A DNA stretch of 64,000 nucleotides from Capillidium heterosporum. Taxonomy: Eukaryota; Entomophthoromycota; Entomophthoromycetes; Entomophthorales; Capillidiaceae. The notes beneath the pieces are model-generated. The model was given only the letters and a program-made list of their open reading frames with translations. It was not told the DNA's origin and did not search any database. This document shows, piece by piece, positions 37,853-49,309 of the stretch (within the stretch, counting starts at the first letter, position 1; each line of letters opens with the position of its first letter). The DNA lies in assembly GCA_016630905.1 (NCBI GenBank), contig WBMQ01000013.1, forward strand, positions 744,001 to 808,000, written 5' to 3'. The translations under genes and the position numbers were made by a program.

Positions 37853-38735
37853 ATGCAGGCCAACGACACCATCAACCACCCTACCTCTTTCAACCCAACT
37901 ACCATGTACCAGCCATCCAGCTACCACGAGACCCTACCCATCGATTACTACGATGAGCAGATGATCAACGCCAGCCACATCCTCATGGCCATGTCCAACA
38001 ATACCTACCTCAAGTCCAAAACCCAGCTGGATGATGCCACCACCCCCAGCACCAGCTTGGAGCACCCGTCGTACTGCTACCAGACCAAGCACCAGTCACT
38101 GACCACCGAAAGTTTTACCCCCAGCTTCACCAAACCCAGCATAAGTTCGATACTCAACGGAGATATGGATTCCGATTCGAAGGTCACCCCTAGGTACGAA
38201 AGTCGCCAGAACCCTATGTCCATAAGCTCGCTACTGGTTGACTGCATCAACCCAGACGTCTCCACCTCGACGCCAGGTTCCTACCGCGCAGCTCAGACCC
38301 AAATATCCCCCGTCCTGTCGGTCGAATCCTGCCGTACCTTCCCCAACGTCTTGAGCTCACCCACCCAAGGTGCCGAGGTCCAGTCCAACCTCAAGGCACG
38401 TCGTAACTCGGTCGAGACCAAGTCCTGGAAGCCGGAACCGGCCTCCAAACGTGGAGCCTCGAGACGTCCTCAGCCCAGCCTTAAGAAGGATATCTCTCAA
38501 AAAAACGCTACGGCTAAGACGACGACGACAGTCGTCGTTCAAGCGTAAGACCGTAGATTCAGAGAAAAGTGATGGCATAGAGTTGAGCCTCCACACCCCT
38601 ACTGACACCACTAGCTCGGCTATTGACGACGATACCAGCTCCGAGGTTAAGGGCTACAAACTGGGGAAACAAAAAGTCAGTAGGAAGGGGTCGAAGCGGA
38701 GCAAGCCATCTAGTAAGAAGATCAACATCGACTAA
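37853..38735 (+). CDS. Disordered, nuclear-type protein with a +1 frame break
   Basis: The frame opening at ATG 37853 is GC-rich and runs to TAA 38546-38548; the +1 frame then continues with equally coding-like sequence to TAA at 38735. Omitting one base gives a protein of about 293 aa. It is Ser/Thr/Pro-rich with a SISSLL motif seen in several fungal regulators, and ends in Lys/Arg/Ser-rich sequence (KVSRKGSKRSKPSSKKIN), suggesting nuclear localisation. The exact break is uncertain: a run of seven A at 38499-38505 is an obvious indel spot, and the codon pair GCG TAA at 38543-38548 is another. With the break at the A run, the joint reads through an Arg-rich stretch. No DNA-binding domain is recognised; function unknown. 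Confidence 0.5.
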
Positions 38736-40476
38736 AGGTCAAAGGACTCTAAAAATGTGCTTTTGATGGCGTGATGCTCACCCTGCCCTACGCTTGCGTC
38801 TATCCTAGCGTAGCAAAACAAAATCCCTAAACTTCTGCAAGCTTTCCACGACCGTTCCAAGATCCATTTTTACGATAATTCTGCCGGCAAGTACCTTTAC
38901 CTCTATCCCTTAAATACTTAGACCCCATATTCAATCCATAAGCTTCTTTGTAATTAAAATTTTCTTTTTATTCCTATATTCTGTATTTGTAGCAGACCAT
39001 GGCTTCTCCATCTTTATTTCGTTTTGTAAGCCTTGCCTTTTACTGTCTAATAGTGAAATCCGCTTGAGGTTTGATCTTCACCCTGCAACCTGGAATTTTT
39101 CCAAATTTGTGCACCCATCTTAATCTACTTTGTTTAGCTTTGTTATCGTGCCTACTATAAATTATGCTGAACGATTTCATTGTCCAAGTATTACCATAAT
39201 TGGAACTTTTAACCCTTCAACCTCAACTTTCTATCGGATCAACTGAAATCATTTGCCTGCCTCCTATTCGTATAAAAGCTTGCGATTGAATAGCTGATTG
39301 ATGGGTAGGTAGAGATAGGACTGCATGTCGGCAAGTAAAGAACTATCTATTAAGCATATAGTTTCCATTGATTAGGATGAAGCTAAATGCTTTGTTTTAG
39401 TATTTTGGTTGTGCTCCAAGAATTGGCTATCAACTTTGGAAAGGTATATCAAACTTTAAATGAAAACCCCTCCTAACAGTTAGGAGACTTTGGTAATCTA
39501 TTAGCCAGAACTTGGACTGTAGCAAACTTTGGTCAAGTTGGCGAATTTGAGAAAGCTGGATTGGATGGATTGTAATTGTCTAAATTTGGTCTAGATTAAA
39601 TTGAAATGGATTGCAAAGTCCCAAGTTAATTGAACTGAATGGGAAGGTTTTTCCTAGGTAAACTTTGAAAATTTGTAGGAATGGTGCATTTTGACTTGTT
39701 GGATTGGTTGATAAAGGTACAAACTGGTAAAATATATATCTATTGAGCTAAATATAAAGTTACGACTGTTGATAGTGTAATTTATCGATAGAATATATAT
39801 AATTCTTTATTTGCTCATCGAGGTACTTTAAAGATTAATTCAGCTGATGTACCCGTATCAACAATTTGAAATCGACCTAGTAAATTTCCCCATCTCCATT
39901 AGCATTTTCTACTAAAGCTCAGTTATATAGTGGATGATTCTCGATCTTGAGAGCTTAAAGCAACTTATCTTGGATGGTGGCATCTTTTGGTATTGACTCT
40001 TGGAATTATTGTGCCCTATCCAAAGCTAAAAGCCACTGCTGACATTATCGTCCATAGACATAGCCTATAAGTAAAGTACCATGCCTAAAGTATGAACAAA
40101 GTTCATAAATTCTATTCATAACCCTACCATTAATACAAAGCTTATGTAGATAAAGTATACTTTAAGCTTGAGATTTATATCAGAAATGGAGGGTATATTT
40201 CAACCTAAAGTTGTGCAATCGGTTGCCTCGCTCCATTTAGCTAAACATGAAACGTGAAATGTTTAGGCGCTTTTGATTACTTTTTTTCATATGAAGTAAA
40301 AAGGTGGGGTAGAATACAGAAACCCTTAGCAGCCTATAAGACCCTCCTTGTTTATATATTAGTAGGAAAATATTGTTAGAAATTTTAAAATATACCTTAG
40401 ATACCAGATTTAATTACAGTATTGAGCTACATCAAGCAATACAAGTAATCACAGTGAGAAATTCAATAGTAAAGTT
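38736..40476. other. Intergenic, nothing recognised
   Basis: 1.7 kb without supportable genes; short chance frames only. Confidence 0.5.
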
Positions 40477-42282
40477 ATGGGAGCTTGCGACAACTGCCGA
40501 TCCAACCGATTGAAATGCACCAAGCTAGATCTAGAGTGCGAGCGATGTAGGAAATTTAGAATCCAGTGTACCTACATACATTTTTCGAATAGAGTCAGCT
40601 GCTTTAATTGCAGGCGATCGAAAACTTTGTGTAACAAAGCCAAGCCGACTTGTGCGATGTGCGAAAGGAAGAAAGTAAAGTGCGAATACCCAAATCCCAA
40701 AATTAATGCTTCACAACCATTAGACGTTACAAAAGTTAGTCTCATGGAGAGCGATCGATGCAATAAGCGGCTCTACAATCTACCAATTTTCGATGCAAAT
40801 ACTGCTATAATGATGACTGCAAATTCAACAAACGACAGCAAACGCCCCATCAAGTTCTTTAACAAAATTACAAACCTCTGGGTTGACAGCACCATTAAGG
40901 GAAGAAGCTCACTGAGTAGTATGATAGCATCGATAGACCTGTTAAGTATCCACAATTTGGGAGTGAAGAGCAAGGCCAATGTCATGTCTAACGAAAGTGT
41001 CTACCTCACCAAAGCTGTAATAGCCCACTTGATAGATATATATTACTTTAGCATCGGAGCTTACTACCCAGTAGTTCCAAAACCTTACCTAGATCACCTA
41101 TTGTTGAAATTTCCAACTTCGAATAGCACCCTACTTCTCCTCAACTCTATCTGCCTTCTAGCTTCCATCAACTTTGAATCGTTGCCTCTAAGTAAAATAC
41201 TCAAAAATGAATTTTCCAACCGAGTTTCAAAAACTTACAAGCTCTGTTATACGCAACCAAGCTTTCCCCTATTTCTTTCGAACCTACTTTTATCCTTTGC
41301 CAACAAAATTGATTTCAACCATCCGCTCATACTACCCCAAAGGTTCTACCACACTCAAGCTGAAAGGCTAGCGCATCTCCTTGGAATCCATCTAAGTTGC
41401 TCAAACGTCAGTAAGGATAGCAACGAAACACGTATGCGATGCTACTACATCCTGAATTTTAGCGATTTAGTGCTCTTCATGCCCCAAGACAAGTATGCTG
41501 TACGGTTGTATGAGTACTGCGAACATCGAAGCCCTACCTTCCGTAAATCAATTGATGTTGAGTTACCCAAGTTTTTGATGTCAGCCCCTGAGCTCGTAGT
41601 TGGCCATAACCAGCCCTTATACTTTTTGAATTACTATATATTTTGCACCAAGTTTATGTCAAATATTTATTCATTGAAATTACGCTTTCTTTCATCCAAG
41701 AGCACATGTCTACAGTCGGAATTTACCTTTTTACGTCTCAAATACCTAAGGGAGGCAAGGATGCTGGAGTTGGAGCTCTTCAGAGAAATCCACAAAAGTC
41801 CCTTCGTTATCGGACCCATGCCGATGAGTACAAGATTCCTGGAAGTTCCCACTGACCCTAGCCTCTCCCATATCTTCATACATTTTGTACTCATGTCCCT
41901 AGATATTTATGAACCATTTCTTGACTTGGTAGGAAACGTAGCTCCTATCCAAAATTATAACTTTCCAGCTGACAAGGTGAATTTAAACACCTACCTCAAT
42001 TTGGATTGTGAGCTTAAGTTCATAATAGCTACTATCTTGATAACGAAAACACTAGATCGGCATCAAGAGCACTACATGAGTTCGGAAATATACCTCAAGT
42101 GTTTCTACATCCTTTCTCATATGTGTAATCTCAGCAAGGTAATTAAATTGCTAAGTATTGCTGATAAGGAGATACCAATCCTACTGGAGTTAATCGACTA
42201 TAAGGAGAAGTTAGTTGGTATATTCCATAAGTATAAGGAACGGTGGCCTTCCATCATATCGGTATTAAATGCTGTCAGTTGA
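40477..42282 (+). CDS. Transcription factor with two tandem Zn2Cys6 clusters (copy 1)
   Basis: Single-exon gene, 601 aa. Residues 4-31 form a perfect binuclear cluster (C4-x2-C7-x6-C14-x6-C21-x2-C24-x6-C31) and residues 42-69 form a second with identical spacing (C42, 45, 52, 59, 62, 69). Gal4-type regulators usually carry one. Both clusters have the basic residues after the third Cys position expected for DNA contact. The rest is alpha-helical and Leu/Ile-rich with a YFSIGAYYPVVPKPYL segment, resembling the fungal-specific middle homology region (PF04082 type). A paralogue of the same length follows 299 bp downstream. The two probably regulate nearby or paralogous functions; targets unknown. 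Confidence 0.88.
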   Translation: MGACDNCRSNRLKCTKLDLECERCRKFRIQCTYIHFSNRVSCFNCRRSKTLCNKAKPTCAMCERKKVKCEYPNPKINASQPLDVTKVSLMESDRCNKRLYNLPIFDANTAIMMTANSTNDSKRPIKFFNKITNLWVDSTIKGRSSLSSMIASIDLLSIHNLGVKSKANVMSNESVYLTKAVIAHLIDIYYFSIGAYYPVVPKPYLDHLLLKFPTSNSTLLLLNSICLLASINFESLPLSKILKNEFSNRVSKTYKLCYTQPSFPLFLSNLLLSFANKIDFNHPLILPQRFYHTQAERLAHLLGIHLSCSNVSKDSNETRMRCYYILNFSDLVLFMPQDKYAVRLYEYCEHRSPTFRKSIDVELPKFLMSAPELVVGHNQPLYFLNYYIFCTKFMSNIYSLKLRFLSSKSTCLQSEFTFLRLKYLREARMLELELFREIHKSPFVIGPMPMSTRFLEVPTDPSLSHIFIHFVLMSLDIYEPFLDLVGNVAPIQNYNFPADKVNLNTYLNLDCELKFIIATILITKTLDRHQEHYMSSEIYLKCFYILSHMCNLSKVIKLLSIADKEIPILLELIDYKEKLVGIFHKYKERWPSIISVLNAVS

Positions 42283-42581
42283 CTATTCCTTGTAAATTGA
42301 ATATCCTTTCAAGAGCTTTAGTGAAGGAATTAAAACTCTATTTATAAGAATGTGAAATATGTAATGATTTAAGCGTCTTACATTAATTTTTTCAATGAAT
42401 GAACAAACAAGGGGAATGGTATGGAAGTTCTTAGTAACCTTCAAGGTACTTTTTCAAATGATTTTAGAAAATTTATACTGTTATTTTACATTAGTGTTGA
42501 GCACCAAATACATAGTACAGAATAGGGTAGCATCAAGCAGCATCAATATTACAGCAAGAAAGGTTCAGAAGGGAAATTAAT

Positions 42582-44387
42582 ATGGGAGCTTGCGATAATT
42601 GCCGATCCAACCGGTTGAAATGCACCAAACTAGATTTAAAATGCGAGCGATGTAAGAAGCTTAAAATAAAGTGTACCTATATACATTTCTCGAATCGAGT
42701 CAACTGTTTAAACTGTAAGCGAGCGAAAACTTCATGTAGCAGAACAAAACCAACTTGTGCGATGTGTGAAAAGAAGAATATCAAGTGCATATATCCAGGT
42801 CCCAAGATCAATGCTTCACAGCCATTAGCTGTTGTCAAGGTCGATTCTCCAGAAAACGATAGGTACAGTAAGCAGTTATACAATCTACCAATTTTTGACG
42901 CAAATACCGCTATAATGGTGACTGCAAACGTAGCGAATAATGGTAAGCGTCCCATCAAATTCTTCAACAAACACACAAACGTTTGGGTTGACAATACCGT
43001 CAAGGAAGGTAGCAACATAAGTAATCTTATAGCATCCATCGATTTGTTAAGTATTCACAACTTGGGAGCGAAGGGTAAGACTGATACTGTATTCAAAGAA
43101 GAGATTTTCCTCACCGAGGTCGTAGTGAACCACCTAATAGATATTTTTTATTTCAACGTTGGAGCTTACTACCCAATAGTTCCGAAACCCTACTTGGATT
43201 ACCTTTTATTAAAGTTCCCGGCTTCAAATAGCACTCTACTACTCCTCAACTCCATCTGTCTGCTAGCTTCCATCAACTTCGAATCGTTGCCTCTAAGCAA
43301 AGTGCTCAAGAACGAGTTTTCCAATCGAGTTTCAAAGATGTACAAGCTCTGTTACATGGAGCCAAGTCTCCCCCTATTCTTTTCAAATTTACTTTTGTCA
43401 TTCGCTAACAAAGTTGATTTCGATCATCCACTTATCTTGCCCCAAAGATTCTACCACACCCAAGCCATCCGGCTAGCCTACCTCCTTGGCATTAACCTCA
43501 GCTGTCCAAAGCTCAGCAAAGATATCAACGAGATACATTTACGATGTTACTACGTTCTAAGCTTCACCGATGTGGTTCTCTTCATGCCCAAAGACAGATA
43601 CGATCTGAGACTATATGAGTTTAGCAGGCTCAAGAATCCTACTTTTCGTAAGTCCATTGACATCGAGCTGCCCAAGTCTTTGACATCGGCCCCTGACCTT
43701 GTAGTCAGTCACAACCAGCCCATGTACTACATGAAGTACATATTCTATTGCTCAACCTTCCTGTTCAAAGTCTATTCTTTAAAGGCACGCTACCTGACTT
43801 CCAAGAGCACCTGTTTGCAGACAGGCTTCGTTTCCTTACGTCTTAAACACCTAGCTGAAGCGAGGATACTGGAGTTGGAGCTTTATAGAGAAGTTTACGT
43901 AAGTCCCTTCGTTGTTGGACCCATGCCCATGAGTACAAAATTCCTGGAGGTGCCCAATGACCCTAGCCTCTCCCATATTTTCATCCACTTCATGCTTATG
44001 ACACTAGACATCTACGAACCCTTCCTAGACATCAAAGACAACATTAATTGCATCCAAAGCTACAGTTTTTCAACCGCTAAAGTTTCTTTGGATGCCTACT
44101 TAAAGTTAGACTGTGAACTCAAGTTTGTGATAGCTGTCATATTGATAACCAAAACAATAATCCGGCACCAGGAGCACTACATGAATTCGGAGATCTACCT
44201 CAAGTGCTTATACATTCTCTCCCATATGAAGAATATCAACAAGGCGATCAAAACGATAGGTGATGTCAAGAAGGAGATTCCTGTTCTTGCTGAGTTGATC
44301 AAATACAAGGGAAAGTTGGTTGATATTTTCCATAGGTATAAGGAGCGGTGGTCTTCCATTATGTCTGTGTTGGATACTGCCGGTTGA
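42582..44387 (+). CDS. Transcription factor with two tandem Zn2Cys6 clusters (copy 2)
   Basis: Tandem duplicate of the preceding gene, also exactly 601 aa, with both Cys6 clusters kept in the same positions and spacing. Most differences are substitutions with few or no indels, as expected under purifying selection on both copies. Identity is highest in the first zinc cluster and in blocks such as KFPxSNSTLLLLNSICLLAS and PSLSHIFIHF. It is lower between the clusters and the middle region. The upstream 299 bp share little beyond the start-proximal sequence, so the copies may be regulated differently. Confidence 0.88.
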   Translation: MGACDNCRSNRLKCTKLDLKCERCKKLKIKCTYIHFSNRVNCLNCKRAKTSCSRTKPTCAMCEKKNIKCIYPGPKINASQPLAVVKVDSPENDRYSKQLYNLPIFDANTAIMVTANVANNGKRPIKFFNKHTNVWVDNTVKEGSNISNLIASIDLLSIHNLGAKGKTDTVFKEEIFLTEVVVNHLIDIFYFNVGAYYPIVPKPYLDYLLLKFPASNSTLLLLNSICLLASINFESLPLSKVLKNEFSNRVSKMYKLCYMEPSLPLFFSNLLLSFANKVDFDHPLILPQRFYHTQAIRLAYLLGINLSCPKLSKDINEIHLRCYYVLSFTDVVLFMPKDRYDLRLYEFSRLKNPTFRKSIDIELPKSLTSAPDLVVSHNQPMYYMKYIFYCSTFLFKVYSLKARYLTSKSTCLQTGFVSLRLKHLAEARILELELYREVYVSPFVVGPMPMSTKFLEVPNDPSLSHIFIHFMLMTLDIYEPFLDIKDNINCIQSYSFSTAKVSLDAYLKLDCELKFVIAVILITKTIIRHQEHYMNSEIYLKCLYILSHMKNINKAIKTIGDVKKEIPVLAELIKYKGKLVDIFHRYKERWSSIMSVLDTAG

Positions 44388-44715
44388 TTTTTTTGTAGTT
44401 CAAGTATTCTTTTCAAGATCCTATTGTAAAGGAAATAAATTTAGTATGTAGGGATAATGTATTTTATAATACTATAGCTAATTGTAATTTTAAAGAATTT
44501 ATCAAGTTAATCTAACTCAAAAGTTGCTTTTATGTAACTTTAGCAAGATCTCCTATTTGATTACTTGTGATAAAATCTCACCAATTCATATTATATCTAA
44601 ATTATAAGGTTTAAATATTTGATAAAAATAGCTATATTTATAAAGTTTAGTACTTATAAACACCTATACTATCTATTCAAAAATACAATTTATTAAGTCT
44701 CTTTTAAAACGTCAA
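44388..44715. other. Intergenic between convergent genes
   Basis: AT-rich 3' flanks of the second regulator and the MFS gene; nothing else seen. Confidence 0.45.
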
Positions 44716-46184
44716 TCAAGTTCTACATACGTACCAAACTATAAGAAAACCTATCAGCTGCAAGGCAGAAAACAAAGTGAAGGTGAAGTTGAAATCTAAT
44801 CTATCCAAAATCAACGAAGCGCAGCTGACAATAAATGCGGTACAGGAGTACCGGACGAAGTTAGCTAGGGCAGTAATCTCAGCACTCTGTTCAGGAAATG
44901 CATCAATAAGATAGTTTCCACACAATATAGTGATGTTGATCATGCCTACTCCGATGAAGAACTGGGCCAAGAAGACGTAAGCTAGATGGAGTTTGAAATG
45001 GATAAACCAGCCATTCAACACCAAGCTCAAAAATAGTAAAGAGATACCATAGCATATCGAATGTAGCCGAACTTTAGGGGCCGGTTTGTGATGAGCCTTG
45101 GAGGAAATCTTTTTAAAGTGATAGTTGGAGTAGAACCCAGTCAACAATGTGCCTACGATATTACCTAGACCCACCGGTAGGTAGGATAAACCTACTTGGA
45201 ACTGAGTTAGCTTGTAGTAGGTGGTCATAGCCCTGGTCTGGGTGACGGTAACTAGCACATAGGGTGAAAAAGCTACCATCGAGTATAAGATCAACAGTGC
45301 CGTCTTCAGGTTCACAAATCGATCCAAGTTAACCTTCTTAATGATACCATCCCACCTGGTTTTCAAATTTCGATTAGTAGCTATCTCTTGCTCTTCGTCA
45401 GCTTCCGGTTCTACTTTTACGACGTTGGTTGTATCTAACTTGGTGATATCTAGTGGTAAACTTTCAACTAAAAATAAACTGACTAGGACTAAACAGATGG
45501 AAGCTATCCCAGCTATAAAATAGAAGGAAAAGCGCCAGTCGTACTTGGTTGAAAGGTATCCGCCTAAGATGGGACCGATCGTTGGACCTAATAAAGGGCC
45601 TAGGAGCATGAGGCTTAGGCCTAATCCTTGCTTCTCCCGGTTGAACATGTCAGATACTGTACCAGCTCCTACTACGATTGGTGCTGACGCGCCTATACCT
45701 TGCATTAGCCGGGCTATTAAAAAAGTTTCAATGCCCCGCGATAGACTTGCTAGTAGACAGCCCATCAAGAAAATAAGCTGTGATAGCTGATAGATGGGTT
45801 TTCGACCACATTTGGTACTCAACTTCCCCCACAGTAAAGGCTGGAAAATTAAGTTAGTTACATTTAGATGAAGATGCCATGTATTACCGTTATAGCTAGA
45901 GCTAAGATGAATATGGATACTGAGATGTCGATCTGAGTCCCACCTACCCCCAAATCCTTCTTCAGTTGGGGTATAGAAGGATAGTACACGGTAGTAACGG
46001 TTGGCGATAAAAAGGCCGAAAAACCTACTAGGGCAACTGAGATGTAGCGTTGGTTGTCAGTAAAACGTAAATAATTGGGGTTGTCTACATCCTTGTCGAT
46101 TGAAGATGAAGCTAACGTCGGGGAAGATGATGGCGACAATGGTAGTGGTGGTAGTATTGGCGAAGTTGGCGAGGTCGATAGCAT
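44716..46184 (-). CDS. MFS transporter, DHA1 drug:H+ antiporter type
   Basis: Exons 46184-45888 and 45840-44716 with a 47-nt intron, joined in phase 0, giving 473 aa. A Ser/Pro-rich cytosolic N-terminus of about 50 residues precedes 12 predicted membrane segments. Motif A is WGKLSTKCGRKPIY between helices 2 and 3, and motif C is LLGPTIGPILGGYL in helix 5, both typical of DHA1 proton antiporters in the plasma membrane. A charged loop (residues ~250-290) separates the two halves. It lies tail-to-tail with the paired Zn2Cys6 regulators, a common arrangement for regulator and efflux pump. Substrate unknown. Confidence 0.85.
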
Positions 46185-47009
46185 AGCAATTATATTTTTT
46201 AGTTGAAGTGGTGCTATAAATTTTGAAATTTGTAAAGTTGGCAGCTTTTTGTTGTTAGATTATTGAGTGACTGCCTATGCCTATCAATATTTCCCATCAT
46301 CATCAAAATCCACAACTTTACTTTTTAAGGAATCTCAGTCTGAAATAGTTTGAAGTGCAGATCAATCAGTTGGAAACTTCCATTTTTATGGTGATGAATT
46401 TATACTTTTGGGTATATTCTTGACCGTACTGTACTGGTTGCTTCTATGGGCTGTTGGTCTGGGCAATACTAGTAGCACTATTTTCGATTTTGAGATTCTA
46501 ATGGTATTATAAATTTGAAGTTAAAGTTTGAAAATTCAAGTTAAATCTTGAACTATATACTCTGTTTCGAGTTAAATGGATCATATGTATATTATTTATT
46601 AAGTAAAGTTATAATACATTACATAGGTAGCCTATCTAATATGAAACAGAATGATTTGGTTCAAACTTCAAAGGGAAAGATATCTCCAAAGGCAAGTTTA
46701 TAGTTACGAACACCATCAAAATAACTCTACATTTCATCTATTACTTATTGGTTCAAATGTTTCAAAGGTGTATCTTTTGTTATATAACATAATGTCTTTT
46801 ATTTTAGTAATATATATCTATAACTTCCATATTATCGGAGATAAAAGAATAATAGGCGAATTAAAAGCAAACAACTACAATTTCTGAGGTTTGGAAAAAT
46901 TCAAAAGCTTCTTTCATCAATTTATAAAGCGAAATTTAGAAACCTCTTTATCCTGAATTGAATCCTAAACTTTTGTACTGAAAATCGTTGTAAAAGAAGA
47001 CATTTCAAG
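46185..47009. other. Divergent promoter region
   Basis: No gene or repeat recognised between the MFS start and the transposase-derived gene. Confidence 0.45.
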
Positions 47010-48302
47010 ATGGAAAGCGGTGATGCACCAACTACAGGACAGAACAGAAATACTGGATCCAATAATCTGGAATCGATCCCACTGTTCCTGCAACCTGAAT
47101 CCATTTACCGCCAAGCCGTCAACGACAAGCCCAATCGAGGTACACCATCCAACGGTGAAAATGGCAATGCAGACGCAGACAATCAACTTCAATTTGATCC
47201 TCACAATGAACATGACGAAAGTATAGGCAACCTCAACGAAGCTTCAACCAACAGCTTAGATACACTAGTAAAGAAAAGGGGACCACGCAAGCATTACACG
47301 GTGGAGCAAAGGACTCAGGTGCTCTACTACCACAAAGTCAAGTTGATGTCGGCTTCCAAGGCCGGCAAGTTGGCCCAAGTACCCAGCCGCACCGCTCAAC
47401 ACTGGATAAACGAGCACAAAAAGAACCCGGATTGGGGTGTACTGAAGCCCAAGGACAAATTCGGTAGGAAGGGTAAAAAGGAATTGGATGTCAAGTACAT
47501 GGACCATATAATCCATCTTATCGACGACAAAGTTGTATCCAACTGCGATGACCTATTTACTAACCTGCAAGAAACCTTTCCAGATACCAACTTTAGGGGT
47601 TACGGTATAAAGGAATCGGTGCCCAAGACTGTCAAGTTTGCCGTCCATAGGATGAACTCTCAACCCACTTTATCAACCAACTTAGATGCGACTCAAGAAG
47701 TATTGAATTTCGTCAAGCAGGTCTCCTCCACCGACATTAACTTTATGACAAACTGCGTCTTCATTGGCGAGTCAAATTTCTGCATCAGATCGCCGGTATT
47801 CAAAGTCGAAGCCATTAACGCCATCACTCACACTTTGATGGCTGCTATATCTTCAACCCGAGCTGTGCAGGTGGAGCTACAAGCTCCCAGACTGGAGAAT
47901 TATGACTTGGCCAAAGATTCCAGCACCTTCACTCCCAAAGTATGCAGCTACCAGAGCTTCGTCGAATTGACTTTGGACATTATGGATAAAAATCGAGCTA
48001 TGCGTGGCTTCTACCTAGTGTTAAGCAACTTGCCATCCAATGGAGGTAATGTAGTCCAGGACCTTATCGTGGAACGTGGGTACAAGTACGTCACATTGCC
48101 GGATGTCGACCCAAAAATTTCGCCGGTACACCATTTTTGGAACATAGTCATACCTACTGTCAAAAGACACAAGTTTGATGAGGATGAAGACTTGCGATCG
48201 AGATTCTGCGATGCTGCCTGTACTTTAGATTCAGATGCCATGACTGACTCGGTGCAGTTGGCTAACGATTGTTTGGTTGGATATCTGAAGGGTTGCAGTT
48301 GA
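47010..48302 (+). CDS. Transposase-derived protein, catalytic residues lost
   Basis: Single-exon frame, 430 aa, with no stops and GC-rich codons. About residues 90-145 form a helix-turn-helix (KKRGPRKHYTVEQRTQVLYY ... SRTAQHWINEHKK), followed by a domain resembling Tc1/mariner-IS630 DDE transposases. The usual anchor motifs are recognisable but altered: VFIGESNF where transposases have a catalytic Asp (VFIDExxF), FYLVLSNLPSN where the second Asp (DNAxxH) is expected, and LPDVDPKISPVHHFW where LPPYSPDLNPIExxW holds the third acid. All three catalytic acids appear lost while the frame is intact, which points to a domesticated DNA-binding protein. No terminal inverted repeats were seen. Transposase origin is by motif recall. 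Confidence 0.65.
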   Translation: MESGDAPTTGQNRNTGSNNLESIPLFLQPESIYRQAVNDKPNRGTPSNGENGNADADNQLQFDPHNEHDESIGNLNEASTNSLDTLVKKRGPRKHYTVEQRTQVLYYHKVKLMSASKAGKLAQVPSRTAQHWINEHKKNPDWGVLKPKDKFGRKGKKELDVKYMDHIIHLIDDKVVSNCDDLFTNLQETFPDTNFRGYGIKESVPKTVKFAVHRMNSQPTLSTNLDATQEVLNFVKQVSSTDINFMTNCVFIGESNFCIRSPVFKVEAINAITHTLMAAISSTRAVQVELQAPRLENYDLAKDSSTFTPKVCSYQSFVELTLDIMDKNRAMRGFYLVLSNLPSNGGNVVQDLIVERGYKYVTLPDVDPKISPVHHFWNIVIPTVKRHKFDEDEDLRSRFCDAACTLDSDAMTDSVQLANDCLVGYLKGCS

Positions 48303-49309
48303 TTTTAGGTATTGTAGACTATGTTTTCATGTTTGGTATGTCGAATTTGGAATTATATTTTTCAAAGTTTTGTGCTTTTAATAAACTCTTCTCAAAGGTA
48401 AAGAATTGTATCTAAGAAAATATATTAGTTATGATGTACTTTATAGTTTATTTTTGCTTTGGTTGTTTATTGATTATTTGGAGTTATGGTTTGCTTGATA
48501 CTACTTTAATCGTTGACAAGAGTAAACTGAGATGTCACTTGATGGATGATGTATACAATCACTCAGTATATCAAAACAATATTTTTGATCCAACAGAAGT
48601 ATCGTAGAAATATCCAGTTAAATAATTGAGTTTAGATAGCTTTTTATAAAGCTAGCGTAAAGAAGTAATGTAAAGATATATTAAAAGTCTGTATCTACTG
48701 GGTTTGACTGCTGTTTGGGTGAAAGCAGATATTTATATGCTCATGGATAACTAGACCAAAGCCTACGGTAGTTATAAAGTTGCTATATAAGTAGGCTTAT
48801 CTTGCAGTTTTAAGGTAAAATACTCGTATAAAGTTAGATAGTATTAAATCAGAGCTCTACATACATTTGTATACTTAAATAGATTGGTATAGCAATATGT
48901 CTATATAAAGCTCCTGCTCTCTAAGTTTATAAGCCTTGCTTTCTCTGGTATTTATCGCTTGTGAGGGCAACTGTAAGTGCAACGTTTGTACTGATTAAAA
49001 ATGTCACTCTAAATTGAAAGGAAGGTGTACAATTTTGGTTAGATCTCTCAACTCTGATAAGATTTTCATCTAAAATAGATTCATTCTTTTAGTCTGAGAT
49101 CCAATTGGATTGATTGGCATCAAGTTTGGTGCCAAAAATTCAAGGTTTTGTATCTTGACGAGATCAGTTCCATCAGAGCAAGCAGTTTCAAGGTACAAGA
49201 AGGCGGTTTAGTGGCAGCTAAAGATACGACAACTAAACGAATTTAAAGTTTGCAACATTAGGATACTGAGAGTTCAAATTGGGTCTATGAGCAGTTGACT
49301 AAAAGTGAA
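48303..49309. other. Intergenic, nothing recognised
   Basis: AT-rich spacer between two same-strand genes. Confidence 0.5.
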
